This document shows, in pieces, positions 28,484 to 38,633 of a stretch of 64,000 nucleotides of DNA. This DNA is from Rhodobacteraceae bacterium Alg231-04. Lineage in GTDB: Bacteria > Pseudomonadota > Alphaproteobacteria > Rhodobacterales > Rhodobacteraceae. The position numbers and the translations under genes were made by a program. How positions within the stretch are numbered: the first letter of the stretch is position 1; the number at the start of each line of letters is the position of its first letter. The stretch spans positions 248,001 to 312,000 of the forward strand of contig FREY01000004.1 in NCBI GenBank assembly GCA_900143635.1. Direction: 5' to 3'. The notes below the pieces were generated by a model that worked only from the letters and a program-made list of their open reading frames with translations, was not told the DNA's origin and made no database searches.

Positions 28484-29299
28484 CTAGCGGCGTTCGTCGA
28501 TTTTCACCTCGTCCCAAAGGGCGTCCATTTCGGCCAGATCGCTGTCTTCGGGGCGTTTGCCGCGCGCGGCGAGCTTGGCCTCCACCCCTTCAAAGCGGCG
28601 GGTGAACTTGGCATTGGCGGCGCGCAACGCGGCCTCGGGTTCGACACCAAGGTGGCGGCCGAGGTTGGCCATCACAAACATCAGATCGCCAAACTCCTCT
28701 TCGACCTTGTCTTGGGGCAGCTCTTCCTTGGCTTCCACCAGTTCGGCGCTTTCTTCCGCAATTTTGGCGAGCACGTTCAGGGTTGAGGGCCAGTCAAAGC
28801 CAACGCGGGCAGCGCGTTTCTGCAGCTTGTAAGCCCGCAGGAGCGAGGGCAGTCCGACCGCGACCCCGTCGAGCGTGCCTTGCTGTGCCTTACCGGCGCG
28901 CTCGGCCGCCTTGATGGCTTCCCAGTCCTGGGTCTGCTGTTCGGCGGATTTTTCGCGGCTCTCATCGCCGAAAACATGCGGGTGGCGGCTGACCATCTTG
29001 TCCGACATCACCTGCACCACGTCCTGGAAGGTGAAATGCCCGGCCTCTTCGGCCATCTGCGCGTGAAAGACGGATTGGAACAACAGATCGCCCAGTTCTC
29101 CCTTCAGCTCATCCCAGTCCTGCCGCTCGATGGCGTCGGCAACCTCGTAGGCTTCCTCAATCGTGTAGGGCGCGATGGTTGCGAAATCCTGCTCAATATC
29201 CCAGGGACAGCCGGTCTTTGGGTCGCGCAGGCGGCGCATGATTTCCAGCAGCCGTTCGATACCGGCGGAAGAGTCGTGAATCAGGGGGTTTTCCGGCAT
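28484..29299 (-). CDS. mazG: Nucleoside triphosphate pyrophosphohydrolase
   Basis: The start is ATG 29299 (MPENPLIHDSS), with AGAGG eight bases upstream; the frame stays open far beyond it antisense to the next gene. The 271-residue protein has two MazG domains with the metal-binding EEAYEV plus GELGDLLFQSVF in the first and EESAEL plus EEFGDLMFVMANL in the second. It hydrolyses NTPs to NMP and pyrophosphate, cleansing the pool. It is transcribed divergently from the amidohydrolase gene. Confidence 0.93.
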   Translation of the reverse strand: MPENPLIHDSSAGIERLLEIMRRLRDPKTGCPWDIEQDFATIAPYTIEEAYEVADAIERQDWDELKGELGDLLFQSVFHAQMAEEAGHFTFQDVVQVMSDKMVSRHPHVFGDESREKSAEQQTQDWEAIKAAERAGKAQQGTLDGVAVGLPSLLRAYKLQKRAARVGFDWPSTLNVLAKIAEESAELVEAKEELPQDKVEEEFGDLMFVMANLGRHLGVEPEAALRAANAKFTRRFEGVEAKLAARGKRPEDSDLAEMDALWDEVKIDERR

Positions 29300-29362
29300 T
29301 GCGGCGGCCTCTATTGAAGGGATCAACGCATCAATCCCTAGTCTTGAGCAGGAGTCCACCCC

Positions 29363-30530
29363 ATGCCCGTTGTGAACCGTATCGCCGACTTTGCCGAAGA
29401 CATGAAGACCTGGCGGCGCCATCTGCACACAATCCCTGAACTGTCGTTCGATTTGCCGAAAACCACGGCCTTTGTCGCGGACCGGCTGCGCGAGATCGGC
29501 GTGGATGAGCTGCATGAGGGCATCGCCCAATCGGGCATGGTGGCGATCATCAACGGGCAGGGGCCGGGCGGCACCATTGGCCTGCGTGCCGACATGGACG
29601 CGCTGCCCATTCAGGAAGAAACCGGCGCTGAATATACCTCGACCCATGATGGCAAGATGCATGCCTGCGGCCACGATGGGCACACCGCGATGCTGCTGGG
29701 GGCAGCGAAATACATGGTGGAGACGCGCAATTTTTCCGGCCGGGTGGCACTGATCTTCCAACCCGCAGAAGAGGACGGTGGCGGCGGCGAGGTCATGGTG
29801 CAGGAGGGCATCATGGAGCAATTCGCCATCGAGCAGGTCTTTGCACTGCACAATGCGCCCTTCTACGGACTTGGGAAATTTGCCACCACTCCCGGTGCAA
29901 TGACGGCAGCCGTGGATGCGTTTCATATTCACATTCAAGGGGTTGGCGGGCACAGCTCAACCCCGCAAGAAACCCGCGATCCGGTGGTCGCCGCCTGTGG
30001 CATCGTGCAGGCGATCCAGACGATCATCAGCCGCAATCATGATATATCCAAGGATCTGGTGGTCTCGGTCACCCAGATCCACACCGGCAGCACTGATAAC
30101 ATCATCCCCGACACCGCCTATATCAACGGCACCGTGCGCAGCTTTGACACCGGCGTTCAGGCAATGGTGAAATCGCGGATGGAGGCAATCGTGCAAGGAC
30201 AGGCGGCCAGCTACGGAGTGGAGGCAAAGCTGGATTATGAAATTGGCTATCCGCCCAGCGTCAACGATGAGGCCAAGACCGGCTTTGCCGCAGATGTCGC
30301 ACGCGAGGTTGCAGGCGCTGAACAGGTGGACGCCAATATCGACCGGCTGATGGGGTCCGAGGATTTCTCTTACTTCCTTCAGGAACGCCCCGGTGCCTTC
30401 CCTGTTTCTGGGACAGGGAGAGACCGCCGGCGGGCTGCACCATCCAAAGTATGACTTCAACGATGAGATTTCCCCCATAGGTGCGTCTTTCTTCGCACGC
30501 ATCGTGGAGCGCGCGCAGCCCTTGGGATGA
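29363..30530 (+). pseudogene. M20 family amidohydrolase (hippurate hydrolase-like), frameshifted near its 3' end
   Basis: The first 346 codons encode a typical M20D peptidase/amidohydrolase with metal-binding HACGHDGHT, PAEEDGGGGEVM and the lid-domain segment GVGGHSSTPQETRDPV. At 30398-30402 the sequence reads TTCCC, and the frame then leaves the family, ending at 30454 with an unrelated tail. Dropping one C restores the expected C-terminus in frame (LFLGQGETAGGLHHPKYDFND and onward), ending at TGA 30528-30530, for 388 residues in total. The lost part contains the His of the LHHPKYDF motif needed for the metal site. Either this copy is broken or there is a base-call error. Confidence 0.8.
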
Positions 30531-30586
30531 CAAAGCAACAGCGCTGACGTAGAAACTCGAAAAAACGGACCAGAGGACAGAGCAGA

Positions 30587-31555
30587 ATGGCACTGGAAGA
30601 CGCCAAGAATATGGTGGATCACGCGTTTACCCGCGAGGATCTGAAGGGACCGAGTTTTGAGAATACCTTTGGGGGTGCGACCTCCTTTCTGCGACGGCGC
30701 TATACCAAAGACCTGAGCGGCGCGGATATTGCCGTCACTGGCATCCCCTTTGATCAGGCGGTGACCAACCGTCCTGGTACCCGGCTGGGGCCGCGCGCTG
30801 TGCGCGAGGCCTCGACCCTGCAGGCGCCCGATGCGCCCTATGGCTGGGACTATGACGCGCTGAGCGAGCTGGCGATTGCCGACTATGGCGATCTGGCCTT
30901 TGACTACGCCAATATCCCGGCCTTCCCGGCCACGCTGACGGAGCACATCAAGGGCATTCTGGATCAGGATGTGGCCTCGGTTGCGATTGGTGGGGATCAC
31001 TATGTGACCTTCCCAATCCTGAAAGCTTACGCCGAGAAATACGGCCCCATCTCGCTGCTGCAGTTTGATGCCCATACCGACACCTGGGCCGATGACGACA
31101 TGGACCGGGTTGATCATGGCACCATGTTCTACAAGGCGGTGAAATCCGGCATCGTGGACCCCAAGACATCCGTGCAGGTGGGCATTCGCACCACCAATGA
31201 AGACACGCTTGGCGTCAATATCATCGACGCACCCACCGTGCATGAGATCGGCCCGGTTGAAACCGTGCGCCGTATCAAGGACATTCTGGGCGACCGTCCG
31301 GTCTATCTGACGTTTGATATCGACGGGCTGGACCCGGCCTATGCTCCTGGTACCGGCACGCCGGTCTGGGGTGGTCTGACCTCGGCGCAGGCTTCAAGGA
31401 TGCTGCGGGAACTGGCCGGCATCAATATCAAGGGCGGTGACGTGGTCGAGGTCTCGCCTCCGTTTGACACCACCGGTGCAACCGCCATCGCCGGCGCCCA
31501 TGTGGCGACCGAAATCATCTGCCTTCTTGGATGGAACATGAAGAAAAATGGCTGA
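30587..31555 (+). CDS. speB: Agmatinase
   Basis: The 322-residue ureohydrolase converts agmatine to putrescine and urea. The manganese ligands are in GGDHYVTFPIL, DAHTDTWADDD and DIDGLDPAYAPGTGTPVWGG, and RVDHGTMFYKAVKSGIVDP matches the agmatinase subgroup closely. It overlaps the start of the next ureohydrolase gene by eight bases. The M20 hydrolase gene lies 56 bases upstream. Confidence 0.9.
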   Translation: MALEDAKNMVDHAFTREDLKGPSFENTFGGATSFLRRRYTKDLSGADIAVTGIPFDQAVTNRPGTRLGPRAVREASTLQAPDAPYGWDYDALSELAIADYGDLAFDYANIPAFPATLTEHIKGILDQDVASVAIGGDHYVTFPILKAYAEKYGPISLLQFDAHTDTWADDDMDRVDHGTMFYKAVKSGIVDPKTSVQVGIRTTNEDTLGVNIIDAPTVHEIGPVETVRRIKDILGDRPVYLTFDIDGLDPAYAPGTGTPVWGGLTSAQASRMLRELAGINIKGGDVVEVSPPFDTTGATAIAGAHVATEIICLLGWNMKKNG

Positions 31556-32495
31556 TCTTAACCAACCCATAAGCGGCAATGATCTGGCCCGGTTCTCCGG
31601 GCCCAACACCTTCATGCGCCTGCCGCAGGCGACCTCGCTTGACGGGCTGGATGTGGCGGTTCTGGGCGTGCCGATGGATATCGGGACCTCCTGGCGGTCC
31701 GGCACCCGTTTTGGGCCCAAGGAAATCCGCGCCGAAAGCGCGATGATCCGGCCCTATAACATGGCCACCGGGGCTGCGCCTTTTGACAGCCTGCAGGTGG
31801 CGGATATCGGCGATCTGGCGATCAATACGTTTTCTCTGGCGGATTCACTACGCATCATCGAAGACAGTTATGACGCGATCCTGCCGACCGGTGTGATCCC
31901 GATGGCGATGGGCGGTGATCATTCGATCACCCTGCCGATCCTGCGGTCCATTGCCAAGAAACACGGCCCCGTTGCCCTGGTGCACGTGGATGCCCATGCG
32001 GACGTCAATGACGAGATGTTCGGCGAAAAAGAAACCCATGGCACCGTCTTTCGCCGCGCCTATGAGGAAGGCCTGATCCAGGCCGACAAGACCTATCAGA
32101 TCGGGTTGCGCGGATCTGGCTATGCGGCGTCGGATTTCACCGAGGCACAGGGCTGGGGTTTTCAGCATTTCCCAGCACAGGACCTGTGGCACCGCCATCT
32201 GACCGAGATGGGTGCGGAAATACGTCGCGATATCGGCAATAGGCCCACCTATGTCACCTATGATATTGATAGTCTTGATCCGGCCTATGCGCCGGGTACC
32301 GGCACGCCGGAAATTGGTGGTCTGACCACGCCGCAGGCGCTGCAGCTGATCCGGTCGCTGAAGGGGCTGAACATTGTTGGGTGTGATCTGGTTGAAGTGT
32401 CTCCTCCTTATGACACCTCTGGCAATACTGCACTGACAGCCGCCAATCTGCTGTATGAGCTGCTCTGCGTGCTGCCGGGTGTAACCAAGAAATAG
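31548..32495 (+). CDS. gbuA: Guanidinobutyrase-like ureohydrolase
   Basis: The 315-residue protein has the same ureohydrolase motifs (GGDHSITLPIL, DAHADVNDEMF, DIDSLDPAYAPGTGTPEIGG). Its spacers are of the GbuA type: GVPMDIGTSWRSGTRFGP, AMIRPYNMATGAAPFDSL and KETHGTVFRRAYEEGL. GbuA hydrolyses 4-guanidinobutyrate to 4-aminobutyrate and urea in arginine and agmatine catabolism. It overlaps the agmatinase gene by eight bases. Substrate assignment rests on family resemblance. Confidence 0.82.
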   Translation: MADLNQPISGNDLARFSGPNTFMRLPQATSLDGLDVAVLGVPMDIGTSWRSGTRFGPKEIRAESAMIRPYNMATGAAPFDSLQVADIGDLAINTFSLADSLRIIEDSYDAILPTGVIPMAMGGDHSITLPILRSIAKKHGPVALVHVDAHADVNDEMFGEKETHGTVFRRAYEEGLIQADKTYQIGLRGSGYAASDFTEAQGWGFQHFPAQDLWHRHLTEMGAEIRRDIGNRPTYVTYDIDSLDPAYAPGTGTPEIGGLTTPQALQLIRSLKGLNIVGCDLVEVSPPYDTSGNTALTAANLLYELLCVLPGVTKK

Positions 32496-32541
32496 CGGAT
32501 GCTGTCCAGCAGCCCGCTAGGGGCATGAGGGCAGGGTGGAG

Positions 32542-32979
32542 ATGAACCGGGGCGTGGTAATTGCTTGTGTCTTTCTGGCTGCTTTGGCGGTGGTGATGGG
32601 TTTCATCAGGTTGGCGCCGAGTGATGCCGATCTCTGGCACAAGATGCCGCGCTATGCCTCTGACACCGATTTTGACGGGGCCGTGTTCCGCATCCGCACC
32701 ACCGGCCCGGACGGGCTGGAGCGGTTTGACGCCGTGGCACTGGCCAGCCCGCGCACGGAGGTACTGACGGGATCGGTCGCCGCTGGTATGGTCACCTATA
32801 TCACCCGCAGCCCGGTGTTCGGCTTTCCCGATTACACCACTGTGCAGCAGGTAGAGGATGAAATAAAAGTGTTTGCCCGCCTGCGGTTCGGCGGCTCTGA
32901 CTTTGGGGTGAACCGCAAACGGGTGACCGGCTGGCTGGCGCAGATGAACAGCGCTTACCCGGATCAGGATCAGGACTGA
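32542..32979 (+). CDS. DUF1499 family membrane-anchored protein
   Basis: The start is taken at ATG 32542 (MNRGVVIACVF); a GTG six bases earlier is possible. The 145-residue protein has an N-terminal membrane anchor and a DUF1499 domain with VFGFPDYTTVQQVEDEIKVFARLRFGGSDFGVNRKRV. The function of DUF1499 is not established. A related gene follows 24 bases downstream. Confidence 0.8.
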   Translation: MNRGVVIACVFLAALAVVMGFIRLAPSDADLWHKMPRYASDTDFDGAVFRIRTTGPDGLERFDAVALASPRTEVLTGSVAAGMVTYITRSPVFGFPDYTTVQQVEDEIKVFARLRFGGSDFGVNRKRVTGWLAQMNSAYPDQDQD

Positions 32980-33003
32980 CCTCAGGGTCCGCGACAAGGA
33001 ACA

Positions 33004-33408
33004 ATGACAATGCGCAACCGGAAACTCAAAACTGCGGCCATCGCATTGGCCGTTGTGGCGCTCGGTGCCTTTCTTTGGTTCACTCCGCCGCCCGAAAGCG
33101 AAGCGGGTGAGGTGGAGGTCTGGACCCTGCAAACCGGCCCCGGCGGGCTGGCCAGATTTGATGCAATTGCAACCGCCCCGTCCGCGGCCGAAGAGACCAA
33201 ACAGATCGAAGGCTCTGTTGCTGATGGTGAGGTGATTTATGTGACCGAGTCGCGCGGTATGTTGTTTCTGTCTTCGACCTATTACACCACCGCCCGGATC
33301 GAGGACGGGCTGTTGACCGTGTTGGCGCCGGGTTCGTTGCGCCGGAACGACAGAAAAACCAGCCGCGCCCGTATCGACAGCTGGCTCGCAGAGATGGCGC
33401 CGAACTAA
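33004..33408 (+). CDS. Diverged DUF1499-like membrane-anchored protein
   Basis: The 134-residue protein repeats the plan of its upstream neighbour: N-terminal membrane anchor (LKTAAIALAVVALGAFLWF), the phrase TGPGGLARFDAIA matching TGPDGLERFDAVA of the neighbour, and a C-terminal YYTTARIEDGLLTV to RARIDSWLAEM segment. The strictly conserved FGxPD part is replaced. The pair appears to be a tandem duplication that has diverged. It ends overlapping the convergent gene at 33405 by four bases. Confidence 0.72.
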   Translation: MTMRNRKLKTAAIALAVVALGAFLWFTPPPESEAGEVEVWTLQTGPGGLARFDAIATAPSAAEETKQIEGSVADGEVIYVTESRGMLFLSSTYYTTARIEDGLLTVLAPGSLRRNDRKTSRARIDSWLAEMAPN

Positions 33409-33686
33409 AGCTTTGGCAGATCGTCCGGCGCCGGGCTCTGTTGTAGCGCCGAGATGGCGCAGCCCTCACTGACCTCGCGCCACATCGGCACATTCAGCGA
33501 CATCTGGCACTGGGCCATGAACATCCGCCCGTCCACATGCAGGCAGATCGTCTCGCCCAGTTCAATCCGCGATCCGCTGCTGTCGGTGCAGTAACACTCC
33601 ACCGTTTTGCCGCCCGGCATGGTCACATCCGCCGCAGCGGGCAGGGCGGTCAACAGGCTGAGTGCAATGGCTCTGGCAGTTTGCAT
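33405..33686 (-). CDS. Small secreted cysteine-containing protein
   Basis: The 93-residue protein has a signal peptide ([21 protein letters not shown]) and a mature part with cysteines in [25 protein letters not shown] and EGCAIS. The five cysteines suggest disulfide bonds in the periplasm. I do not recognise the family. It is convergent with the DUF1499 pair and divergent from prfA. Confidence 0.65.
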   Translation of the reverse strand: MQTARAIALSLLTALPAAADVTMPGGKTVECYCTDSSGSRIELGETICLHVDGRMFMAQCQMSLNVPMWREVSEGCAISALQQSPAPDDLPKL

Positions 33687-33738
33687 GGGGAAAGCATATC
33701 ACAGGGACCAGCCAGAACCAAAATGGACAAGAAGTCAC

Positions 33739-34794
33739 ATGGTCCCCGAAGAACGCCTCGAACAGATTTCCCAGCGGTTTCAATACCTCGAAGCAGCGAT
33801 GGCCGATGGCGCGGCCGGCGGGGACATTGCGGCGCTGGCCAAGGAATATTCGGATCTGAAGCCGGTGGTCGAACAGATCACCGCTTACCGCACCCTCTTG
33901 GAGGACCTCGCCGAGGCCGAGGCGATGCTGGATGATCCCGATATGAAAGAACTGGCCGAAGAGGAACTGCCAGCCCTGAAGGCAGCTCTGCCCGAGGCGG
34001 AACACGCACTGCAATTGACGCTGCTGCCAAAGGACGCGGCGGATGCCCGCCCGGCGATGCTGGAAATCCGCCCCGGCACCGGCGGTGACGAGGCGGCGCT
34101 TTTTGCTGGTGATCTGTTGCGCATGTATCAGCGCTATTGCGAGGCGCGACGCTGGAAGTTCGAAATTATTGAGGAGCAGGCCACCGAACTGGGCGGCATC
34201 AAAGAAGTCGTGGCCCATATCAAAGGCGAAAATGTTTTTGCCCGGCTGAAATACGAAAGCGGTGTCCACCGTGTGCAGCGGGTGCCAACCACCGAAAGCG
34301 GCGGCCGCATTCACACCTCTGCCGCCACCGTCGCGGTTCTGCCCGAGGCCGAGGATGTGGATATCCAAATCGATGCCAATGACATTCGCATCGATACCAT
34401 GCGTGCCTCTGGTGCGGGTGGTCAGCACGTGAACACCACGGATTCTGCGGTGCGGATCACCCACCTGCCGACCGGGCTGATTGTCACCAGTTCCGAGAAA
34501 TCCCAGCACCGCAACCGCGAGATCGCGATGCAGGTTCTGAAAACGCGGCTTTATGATCTGGAGCGTCAGCGGATCGACAGCGAACGCTCGGCGGACCGGG
34601 CCAGCCAGGTGGGATCGGGGGATCGCTCTGAACGCATTCGTACCTATAATTTCCCGCAAGGCCGGATGACCGATCACCGCATCAACTTGACGCTATATAA
34701 GCTGGATCAGGTGATGACCGGCGATCTGGACGAGACGATTGATGCGCTGACAGCGGATGATCAGGCCCGGATGCTGGCGGAGATGGGCGCATGA
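33739..34794 (+). CDS. prfA: Peptide chain release factor 1
   Basis: The start is ATG 33739 ([10 protein letters not shown]), giving 351 residues; the open frame extends further upstream. The GGQ catalytic loop is in [20 protein letters not shown], and the stop-codon-recognition region lies before it. RF1 releases polypeptides at UAA and UAG. It overlaps prmC, whose product methylates the GGQ glutamine, by four bases. Confidence 0.96.
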   Translation: MVPEERLEQISQRFQYLEAAMADGAAGGDIAALAKEYSDLKPVVEQITAYRTLLEDLAEAEAMLDDPDMKELAEEELPALKAALPEAEHALQLTLLPKDAADARPAMLEIRPGTGGDEAALFAGDLLRMYQRYCEARRWKFEIIEEQATELGGIKEVVAHIKGENVFARLKYESGVHRVQRVPTTESGGRIHTSAATVAVLPEAEDVDIQIDANDIRIDTMRASGAGGQHVNTTDSAVRITHLPTGLIVTSSEKSQHRNREIAMQVLKTRLYDLERQRIDSERSADRASQVGSGDRSERIRTYNFPQGRMTDHRINLTLYKLDQVMTGDLDETIDALTADDQARMLAEMGA

Positions 34795-35639
34795 GTGGCC
34801 AGACCGCAGCACTTGCCATGGCTGCGGCCGCGGCCCGGCTGCGCGCAGCCGGGGTGGATGATCCGGCCCGAGATGCCCGCGTCCTGCTGGCCCATGCCGC
34901 CCGCATTGAGGCCAGCCGGGTAACGCTGATAGCGCCGGAAGAGCTGGAACATGAGGTGTCAGAACGCTACGAGCAGCTAATTGCCCTCAGGGCGATCCGG
35001 GTGCCGGTGTCGCATCTGATTGGTGAGCGTGAATTCTATGGTCGCCGCTTCAAGGTCTCCGGCGATGTTCTGGACCCGCGCCCCGAAACAGAATGCCTGA
35101 TCGAAGCGGCCCTGTCGGCGCCTTTCTCCCGCGCGCTGGACCTAGGTGTCGGGTCGGGCTGCATTCTGGTGACGCTGCTGGCGGAATGTCCGCAGGCCAG
35201 CGGACTGGGCGTGGACCTGAGCGAAGATGCCTGCCTGCAGGCCAGCGCCAATGCGGTGCTGCACCGGGTTGACGAACGCGCCGACATTCGCCGCTCCGAC
35301 TGGTTTGCCGCTGTCGAGGGCCGCTTTGACCTGATCGTCTCCAACCCGCCCTATATTGCGATGGATGAAATGCCGGGCCTGTCAGAAGAAGTGCGCCGTC
35401 ACGAGCCGGAAATGGCGCTGACAGACGGTGGTGACGGGCTCGCGGCCTACCGGGCCATTGCGGGCTCTGTCATGACATATCTGGCCCCTGGCGGGCGGCT
35501 GATGGTCGAGATTGGTCCGACCCAGGCAGAGGAGGTTTCCAGCCTTTTTGCCAAGGCCGGGCTGGAGGGTGTTTCAGTGGTGCGGGACCTGGATCGCCGC
35601 GACCGGGTTGTCTGTGCTTTCCGCGCCGCAGAAACCTGA
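34791..35639 (+). CDS. prmC: Release factor N5-glutamine methyltransferase
   Basis: The 282-residue SAM-dependent enzyme methylates the Gln of the GGQ motif in release factors. It has an N-terminal helical domain (to about 85), the SAM-binding [15 protein letters not shown] and the catalytic NPPY motif in [13 protein letters not shown]. The order prfA-prmC with an ATGA overlap is the usual one. Confidence 0.95.
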   Translation: MSGQTAALAMAAAAARLRAAGVDDPARDARVLLAHAARIEASRVTLIAPEELEHEVSERYEQLIALRAIRVPVSHLIGEREFYGRRFKVSGDVLDPRPETECLIEAALSAPFSRALDLGVGSGCILVTLLAECPQASGLGVDLSEDACLQASANAVLHRVDERADIRRSDWFAAVEGRFDLIVSNPPYIAMDEMPGLSEEVRRHEPEMALTDGGDGLAAYRAIAGSVMTYLAPGGRLMVEIGPTQAEEVSSLFAKAGLEGVSVVRDLDRRDRVVCAFRAAET

Positions 35640-35854
35640 AAAAGGCAGCGGATTTACGCTTTTTGGCGGAAAAGCAGCGAAAATCACAACCCGGCCCTTG
35701 TTTGCAGGTGGCGGACATGGTTACACAGGGGTGTCGCTGATGTGACGGGATGAAAATTCCCCCCGCGACACCAAGCCCAAAATGGTCGGAGATCAGGCGC
35801 AGGCTAAGCCCGCAGGTATCCACAACACTATGAACCAAGGCTGACGTTAAGCAT

Positions 35855-36622
35855 ATGAGATCGTCCAAATCCCGTTCGCGGTCAAAGTCGAACCGCAATC
35901 GTCCTTCCGGCACCAATGTCGTCAATCGCGTTTTTGACAGCTCGGGCCCCGAAGGCAAGGTGCGCGGTACCCCGCAGCAAATTATCGACAAATACAACCA
36001 GCTCGCCCGCGATGCCCAGCTGAGCAATGACCGTGTGGCCACGGAAAACTTCCAGCAGCACGCCGAACACTATCTGCGCCTGCTCAGCGAAGCGCAGCGC
36101 GAGATTGACGCCCGCCGCGAAGAGCAGGAACGCCAGAACCGCGAGCGGCAAGCCGAGCGTGACCGCGAACGTGCCGAGCGTCAGCAGCGCCACGAGCGTC
36201 AGGACCGCCAAGAGCGCAGCGAACGGCCTGACCGCCAAGAGCGCCCTGATCAGCGCGACAGCGAACAGCCCAGAGACACCCAACCGCCCGCCGCGGAACC
36301 CGCAGCAGAACCGGTCGCGGATCTGGCGGATGCGCCGCAGCCCGATGTCATGGACCTGTCCGGTGATGCCGGAACCACAGACAGTGGTCTGGTAGAGACG
36401 CCGGAAAGCAAGCCCAAGAAGGCACCGGCCCGCAAACCGCGCGCCCGCAAGCCGCAGCCAAAACCCGCGGCAGAAGGCGGCGATGCAGCCCCGGCAGCCG
36501 AAGAGGCCGCTCCGGCTGAAAAGCCCAAGCGACGCCGCAAGAAGCCCGAAGCAGCTGCAGAGCCGGCCGCGGAGGCCGCACCTGCAGAAAAATCCGGCGA
36601 CGCACCGGAAGCCGCTGAATAA
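35855..36622 (+). CDS. DUF4167 protein with long charged C-terminal tail
   Basis: The 255-residue protein opens with a basic stretch (SKSRSRSKSNRNRP), then the DUF4167 domain (about 20-95) with NRVFDSSGPEGKVRGTPQQI and ENFQQHAEHYLRLL. The rest is low complexity: Arg/Glu/Gln-rich, probably a coiled coil (95-145), then Ala/Pro/Lys-rich. DUF4167 beside prmC is typical of alphaproteobacteria. Nucleic-acid binding is a reasonable guess from charge, not evidence. An intrinsic terminator follows. Confidence 0.88.
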   Translation: MRSSKSRSRSKSNRNRPSGTNVVNRVFDSSGPEGKVRGTPQQIIDKYNQLARDAQLSNDRVATENFQQHAEHYLRLLSEAQREIDARREEQERQNRERQAERDRERAERQQRHERQDRQERSERPDRQERPDQRDSEQPRDTQPPAAEPAAEPVADLADAPQPDVMDLSGDAGTTDSGLVETPESKPKKAPARKPRARKPQPKPAAEGGDAAPAAEEAAPAEKPKRRRKKPEAAAEPAAEAAPAEKSGDAPEAAE

Positions 36623-36652
36623 GCCAGCCAGTCTGGTTTCAGAAATAACAAA

Positions 36653-36683
36653 GCCCCCGGCAGGAAACTGACCGGGGGCTTTT
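36653..36683 (+). terminator. Intrinsic terminator after the DUF4167 gene
   Basis: GCCCCCGG (36653-36660) pairs with CCGGGGGC (36672-36679), extended by CAG/CTG past one bulged A to a GAAA tetraloop, then TTTTGCTT. It lies between convergent genes and may serve both. Confidence 0.9.
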
Positions 36684-36730
36684 GCTTGCGTAGATGTTGG
36701 CTGGTGTGGTGGCCGCGAACAGGCGGGCGG

Positions 36731-37576
36731 TTACTGCGCTGCCTTGATACTGCGGGCCAGGGCGCAGAAAGCCTCGAGGCTGACCTGCTCGGCGCGTTCC
36801 GTCGGCGTGATGCCGGCAGCCACCAGATGATCTTCGATATCCCTGGCCACGCCCTTCAGTGAGGCGCGCAGCATCTTGCGCCGTTGATTGAAACCGGCGG
36901 CGACAACCCGGCTGAGGGTGGCGGCGTCGGCCTCGAAACGGGGGGCGGGCAGGGCATCCAGGTGGACCACCGCGCTGGAGACCTTTGGTGGCGGGGTAAA
37001 GGCGCCTGGCGGCAGGCTGAGGACAATTTTGGCATCAGCCCGCCATTGCGACAGGATTGCCAGCCGCCCATAGGCCTTGCTGCCGGGCTGGGCGACGATG
37101 CGTTCCGCCACTTCGCGCTGAAACATCAGCGTCAGGCTTTGCCAGAAGGGCGGCCATTCCTTGGGGGTCAACCAGCGCACCAAAAGCTCGGTGCCGACAT
37201 TGTACGGCAGGTTGGCCGCCACCCGAACCGGCGGTATCAGATGGGCCAGCGGGTCGATCTCAAGCGCGTCACCATTGACGATTTCTAGCTGGCCGGGATA
37301 GGCGGCTGCGATCTCCTCCAGCGCGGGCAGACAGCGGCTATCTTTTTCGATCGCCAGCACCTTGCGGGCGCCTTCACTGAGAAGGCCGCGGGTCAGGCCG
37401 CCGGGGCCGGGGCCGATCTCCAGCACGTCGCAACCTGTCAGGTCACCGGCCTGTCGGGCAATTTTGGCTGTCAGGTTCAGATCCAGCAGGAAGTTCTGGC
37501 CCAGAGATTTGCGGGCAGACAGCTGGTGGTTCGCGATGACCTCGCGCAGGGGGGGGAGTGTGTCGATAGCGCTCAT
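36731..37576 (-). CDS. rsmA: 16S rRNA (adenine1518-N6/1519-N6)-dimethyltransferase
   Basis: The 281-residue KsgA-type enzyme dimethylates two adjacent adenines in helix 45 of 16S rRNA. It has [11 protein letters not shown], the SAM motif [14 protein letters not shown] and the catalytic NLPYNVGT. It is the last gene of the minus-strand series lptFGD-surA-pdxA, the order well known from other proteobacteria, here separated from pdxA by 85 bases. Confidence 0.95.
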   Translation of the reverse strand: MSAIDTLPPLREVIANHQLSARKSLGQNFLLDLNLTAKIARQAGDLTGCDVLEIGPGPGGLTRGLLSEGARKVLAIEKDSRCLPALEEIAAAYPGQLEIVNGDALEIDPLAHLIPPVRVAANLPYNVGTELLVRWLTPKEWPPFWQSLTLMFQREVAERIVAQPGSKAYGRLAILSQWRADAKIVLSLPPGAFTPPPKVSSAVVHLDALPAPRFEADAATLSRVVAAGFNQRRKMLRASLKGVARDIEDHLVAAGITPTERAEQVSLEAFCALARSIKAAQ

Positions 37577-37661
37577 GATGGTCCTCGCGTGACGCCAAGG
37601 CAGGAAGGGCGCGTCAGAATTTTCAGGCCTCCGGCGGGGATATTTGCAGCAAGAGGAAGGT

Positions 37662-38633
37662 TCAAGTGCCGGCCGCCATGGTTTGCGCCATTTTCAGCGC
37701 TTCGATCAGGCTGGAGGGATTGGCGACGCCGGTGCCTGCGATATCAAAGGCGGTGCCATGGTCCGGCGAGGTGCGGATGAAGGGCAAGCCAAGGGTGACA
37801 TTGACACCGCGGTCGAAGTCCAGCGTCTTGATCGGGATCAGGGCCTGATCGTGGTACATGCAAACGGCTGCATCATAGCGCGCGCGGGCCTGAGCATGGA
37901 ACATCGTGTCTGCCGGGTGTGGCCCGGAGAGGTTGAACCCGTCTGCTTCCATGTCGCGCAGCAGCGCCGTGATCCAGGTCAGTTCCTCATCCCCCATGGC
38001 TCCGCCTTCGCCGGCATGGGGGTTCAGCCCGGCCACGGCAATGCGGGGATTGATGATGCCAAACTGGCTCTCCAGCCCGCGGCGGGTGATGGACAGGGTT
38101 TCACGCAAAAGGTCCGGTGTCAGGGCCGTGGGCACATCAGCAAGGGCGATGTGGATGGTGGCGGGCACAACCCGCAACTGGCTGCTGGCCAGCATCATCA
38201 CAACCCTCTCAACCCCGGCAAGCGCGGCGAGGAATTCCGTATGACCAGGGTATTTGAACCCCGCACCGTCGATCAGCGCCTTTTTGTGAATGGGCCCGGT
38301 GCACAGGCCGCTGGCCGCCCCGGAGCGCACTAGGTCAACCGCCAGTTCAATCGCCCGGATTACCCCGGCTGCATTCAACGGGTCTGGTTGACCGGCAGTG
38401 GCCGCCGCGGCGAATTTCAGCGGCAGAACAGGCAGCGCGGTTGCGCTGGCTGCTATGGCTTCATCCGGTGATCCGATTGTCTGGACGGGGGTGGCTGCGG
38501 GGAGATGCGCGGGATCGCCGATCCAGAAGAAAGGGACGCTTTCCCTCAGCGTCCCCCAAGCCTTGGCGGCGATCTCTGGTCCGATGCCCGAGGGTTCCCC
38601 GCAGCTGAGCGCAATGGGGCGTTGGGCGGTCAT
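37662..38633 (-). CDS. pdxA: 4-hydroxythreonine-4-phosphate dehydrogenase
   Basis: The 323-residue NAD-dependent, zinc-containing enzyme acts in de novo pyridoxal phosphate synthesis. Motifs include [13 protein letters not shown] at the N-terminus, [25 protein letters not shown] and [13 protein letters not shown] with a metal-binding His. Its start overlaps the stop of surA by four bases. Confidence 0.95.
   Translation of the reverse strand: MTAQRPIALSCGEPSGIGPEIAAKAWGTLRESVPFFWIGDPAHLPAATPVQTIGSPDEAIAASATALPVLPLKFAAAATAGQPDPLNAAGVIRAIELAVDLVRSGAASGLCTGPIHKKALIDGAGFKYPGHTEFLAALAGVERVVMMLASSQLRVVPATIHIALADVPTALTPDLLRETLSITRRGLESQFGIINPRIAVAGLNPHAGEGGAMGDEELTWITALLRDMEADGFNLSGPHPADTMFHAQARARYDAAVCMYHDQALIPIKTLDFDRGVNVTLGLPFIRTSPDHGTAFDIAGTGVANPSSLIEALKMAQTMAAGT

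Noticed and set aside
29300-29953. 218-codon N-terminal extension of mazG
   Set aside because: It overlaps the M20 gene antisense. The normal MazG N-terminus and ribosome site are at 29299.
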